Source: Cyanobacteria bacterium M_surface_10_m2_179
GTDB lineage: Bacteria > Cyanobacteriota > Cyanobacteriia > PCC-6307 > Cyanobiaceae
DNA length: 34,622 nt
Assembly (NCBI GenBank): GCA_016882545.1
Contig: VGPW01000010.1
Location: forward strand, 1 to 34,622
Direction of reading: 5' to 3'
Numbering within the stretch: position 1 is the stretch's first letter; every line of letters begins with the position of its first letter. Under the pieces are notes generated by a model that saw nothing but the letters and a program-made list of their open reading frames with translations, was not told the DNA's origin and did no database searches. This document shows, piece after piece, positions 33,476 through 34,622 of the stretch. The translations under genes and the position numbers were made by a program.

Positions 33476-33955
33476 ATGCCTCGCCGCACCCTGCTGGCCA
33501 GCCTCACGGCCCTGCTCAGTCCTCTGCTGGGGGGCCGAACCGCTGAGGCAGCCGCAACGGCTGGCGACCCCCAGTGGGCCCTGAGCGATGCGGAGTGGAA
33601 GCGCCGGCTCAGTCCGGCGGCTTATCAGGTGCTGCGCCGTGAGGGCACCGAGCGCCCGTTCAGCAGTCCGCTCAACGAGGAGAAGCGCAGCGGCACCTTC
33701 CATTGCGCCGGCTGTGATCTGCCCCTGTTCAGCTCCAAGGCCAAATACAACAGCGGCACGGGCTGGCCCAGCTTCTGGCAGCCGCTGCCCAATGCGATCG
33801 CCACCACGATCGACTTCAAGCTGATCGTGCCGCGCACCGAATACCACTGCCGCCGCTGCGGCGGCCATCAGGGACACGTCTTCGGTGACGGCCCCAAGCC
33901 CACCGGCAAGCGCTACTGCAACAACGGCGTGGCCCTCACCTTCACCCAGGGCTGA
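33476..33955 (+). CDS. msrB: Exported peptide-methionine (R)-S-oxide reductase
   Basis: MsrB reduces methionine-R-sulfoxide in proteins. The 159 residues have an N-terminal MPRRTLLASLTALLSPLLGG signal-like segment (twin Arg followed by a hydrophobic stretch), then TAEA as a possible cleavage site. A periplasmic or lumenal location is inferred, with Tat export possible. Zinc ligands are Cys77, Cys80, Cys125 and Cys128 (CAGC, CRRC), and the catalytic Cys148 is in RYCNNGVAL. The usual motif is RYC followed by I/V-N-S, so NNG is a variant. The TTG six bases upstream of the ATG is not needed. It ends 3 nt from the convergent amt gene. Confidence 0.93.
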   Translation: MPRRTLLASLTALLSPLLGGRTAEAAATAGDPQWALSDAEWKRRLSPAAYQVLRREGTERPFSSPLNEEKRSGTFHCAGCDLPLFSSKAKYNSGTGWPSFWQPLPNAIATTIDFKLIVPRTEYHCRRCGGHQGHVFGDGPKPTGKRYCNNGVALTFTQG

Positions 33956-33958
33956 AGC

Positions 33959-34622
33959 TCACCCCGTGAATTCGGTGTTGTAGGCCTCTTCGCCGTGGGC
34001 GTTGATATCGAGGCCCTGCTGCTCCTCCTGATCGGTGGCCCGCAGCGGCATCAGCATGCGCAGCGCCTGCAGGATCACATAGGTGCCTACACCCACCCAC
34101 AGCAGCGTGAACCCGGCGGCTTTCAGCTGAATCACAAACTGGGCCGGGTTACCCGCCAGCAAGCCATTGGCTCCGGCTGGATTCACCGACTTCAGGGCAA
34201 ACAGGCCGGTGAGCAGGATGCCCAACAGGCCTGCCACACCGTGCACGGGCAGCACATCAAGGCTGTCGTCCAGACGGGAGCGGTTCTTGAGCTGCAGCGC
34301 CCAGTTGCAGAGCACGGCCGCCGCAAAGCCGATCACCAGGGCCCCGAGCGGGCTCACGAACCCGGCTGCAGGGGTGATCGCCACCAGACCCGCCACGGCA
34401 CCGGTGGCGACACCCACGGCCGTGGGCTTACCGCGCTGCAGGGTTTCGATCAGCATCCAGCCCAGGGCGGCCGCCGCACCGGCGCTGTTGGTGGTGAGGC
34501 AGGCCAGGGAGGCGAGATTGCCCGCCACCAAACCACTGCCACCGTTGAACCCGAACCAGCCGAACCAAAGCAGGCCAGCGCCCAACAGAATGAAGGGCAC
34601 GTTGTGCGGCGGCGCGTTGTGC
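33959..34622 (-). CDS. amt: Ammonium transporter (5' end cut by window)
   Basis: An Amt/Rh-family ammonium channel of the cytoplasmic membrane; the C-terminal 220 residues are present. The frame is open to the window edge (residues NAPPHNVPF before FILLGAGLLWFGWFGFNGGS), so the start and the first pore His lie outside. The second pore His is present in VLPVHGVAGLLG. About five transmembrane helices are visible, with the conserved GWMLIE and GFVSPLGALVIG segments. The cytoplasmic tail LPLRATDQEEQQGLDINAHG, then EEAYNTEFTG, is the regulatory end that PII proteins contact in this family. It is convergent with msrB, only 3 nt apart. Confidence 0.95.
   Translation of the reverse strand, partial: HNAPPHNVPFILLGAGLLWFGWFGFNGGSGLVAGNLASLACLTTNSAGAAAALGWMLIETLQRGKPTAVGVATGAVAGLVAITPAAGFVSPLGALVIGFAAAVLCNWALQLKNRSRLDDSLDVLPVHGVAGLLGILLTGLFALKSVNPAGANGLLAGNPAQFVIQLKAAGFTLLWVGVGTYVILQALRMLMPLRATDQEEQQGLDINAHGEEAYNTEFTG

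Noticed and set aside
1-34622. CRISPR arrays, insertion sequences, phage genes, integrons
   Set aside because: No regularly spaced direct repeats, transposase or integrase motifs were seen. Gene content is core cyanobacterial throughout.

Overview
The window looks like a chromosomal segment of a GC-rich unicellular alpha-cyanobacterium of the Synechococcus/Cyanobium type. The evidence is photosynthesis genes (psbV, petF, ftrV, a photosystem II S4-domain protein), a complete kaiA-kaiB-kaiC clock cluster, the cyanobacterial histidine kinase NblS, and several short cyanobacterial families (DUF1818, DUF2811, cyanobacterial-type RpoZ). High GC and an intact kaiA argue against Prochlorococcus, which lacks kaiA. 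The species assignment is inference. Nearly all of the DNA is coding. No insertion sequence, phage gene, CRISPR array or rRNA was seen, and there is one tRNA gene.

Layout. 1-3709 (- strand): the start of an Omp85/BamA outer-membrane assembly gene, purC, and an unrecognised exported protein gene translationally coupled to purC. 3777-7072 (+): purD and nblS, overlapping by ATGA. 7092-9908 (-): kaiA-kaiB-kaiC, transcribed in that order and ending 19 nt from the nblS stop. 10065-10788 (+): rplU-rpmA, ending in a textbook terminator. 10795-12306 (-): a putative queuosine-precursor transporter followed by a SAM methyltransferase. 12390-14082 (+): truB and yebC. 14071-16190 (-): a SpoIID-like protein coupled to nagB. 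16280-17847 (+): rnz and psbV. 17877-21403 (-): serA-prmA, then petF with its terminator and a small hypothetical. 21512-24367 (+): a two-helix membrane protein, the photosystem II S4 protein, tRNA-Val(GAC) and murD. 24405-25642 (+): an EVE-domain protein coupled to a six-helix membrane protein. 25614-25850 (-): a DUF2811 protein. 25851-26225: the only long gene-free stretch, carrying inverted repeats. 26226-27104 (+): a beta-hydroxyacid dehydrogenase. 27067-27997 (-): an unknown gene, rpoZ and DUF1818. 28081-30845 (+): a lidless Hsp70-like protein, an unknown membrane-anchored protein and ftrV. 30866-31405 (-): pyrR. 31545-33955 (+): gpmI, secG and an exported msrB. 33959-34622 (-): the 3' part of an ammonium transporter gene.

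Functionally this is core housekeeping (purine synthesis, translation, tRNA modification, envelope assembly, glycolysis, serine synthesis) interleaved with light-linked functions: the circadian oscillator, the NblS stress sensor, PSII cytochrome c550, ferredoxin and ferredoxin-thioredoxin reductase. The clock genes lie directly between the light/nutrient sensor gene nblS and two ribosomal protein genes.

I found no convincing undescribed multi-gene system. The items most worth a second look are the repeated GGGAGAAC motif and palindrome at 25851-26225, a helically phased GGGATCA pair between pyrR and gpmI, the compact kaiA/kaiB junction with a near-perfect Shine-Dalgarno, the unknown genes coupled to purC and rpoZ, the lidless Hsp70 pair, and eight convergent gene pairs with very short or negative spacing.
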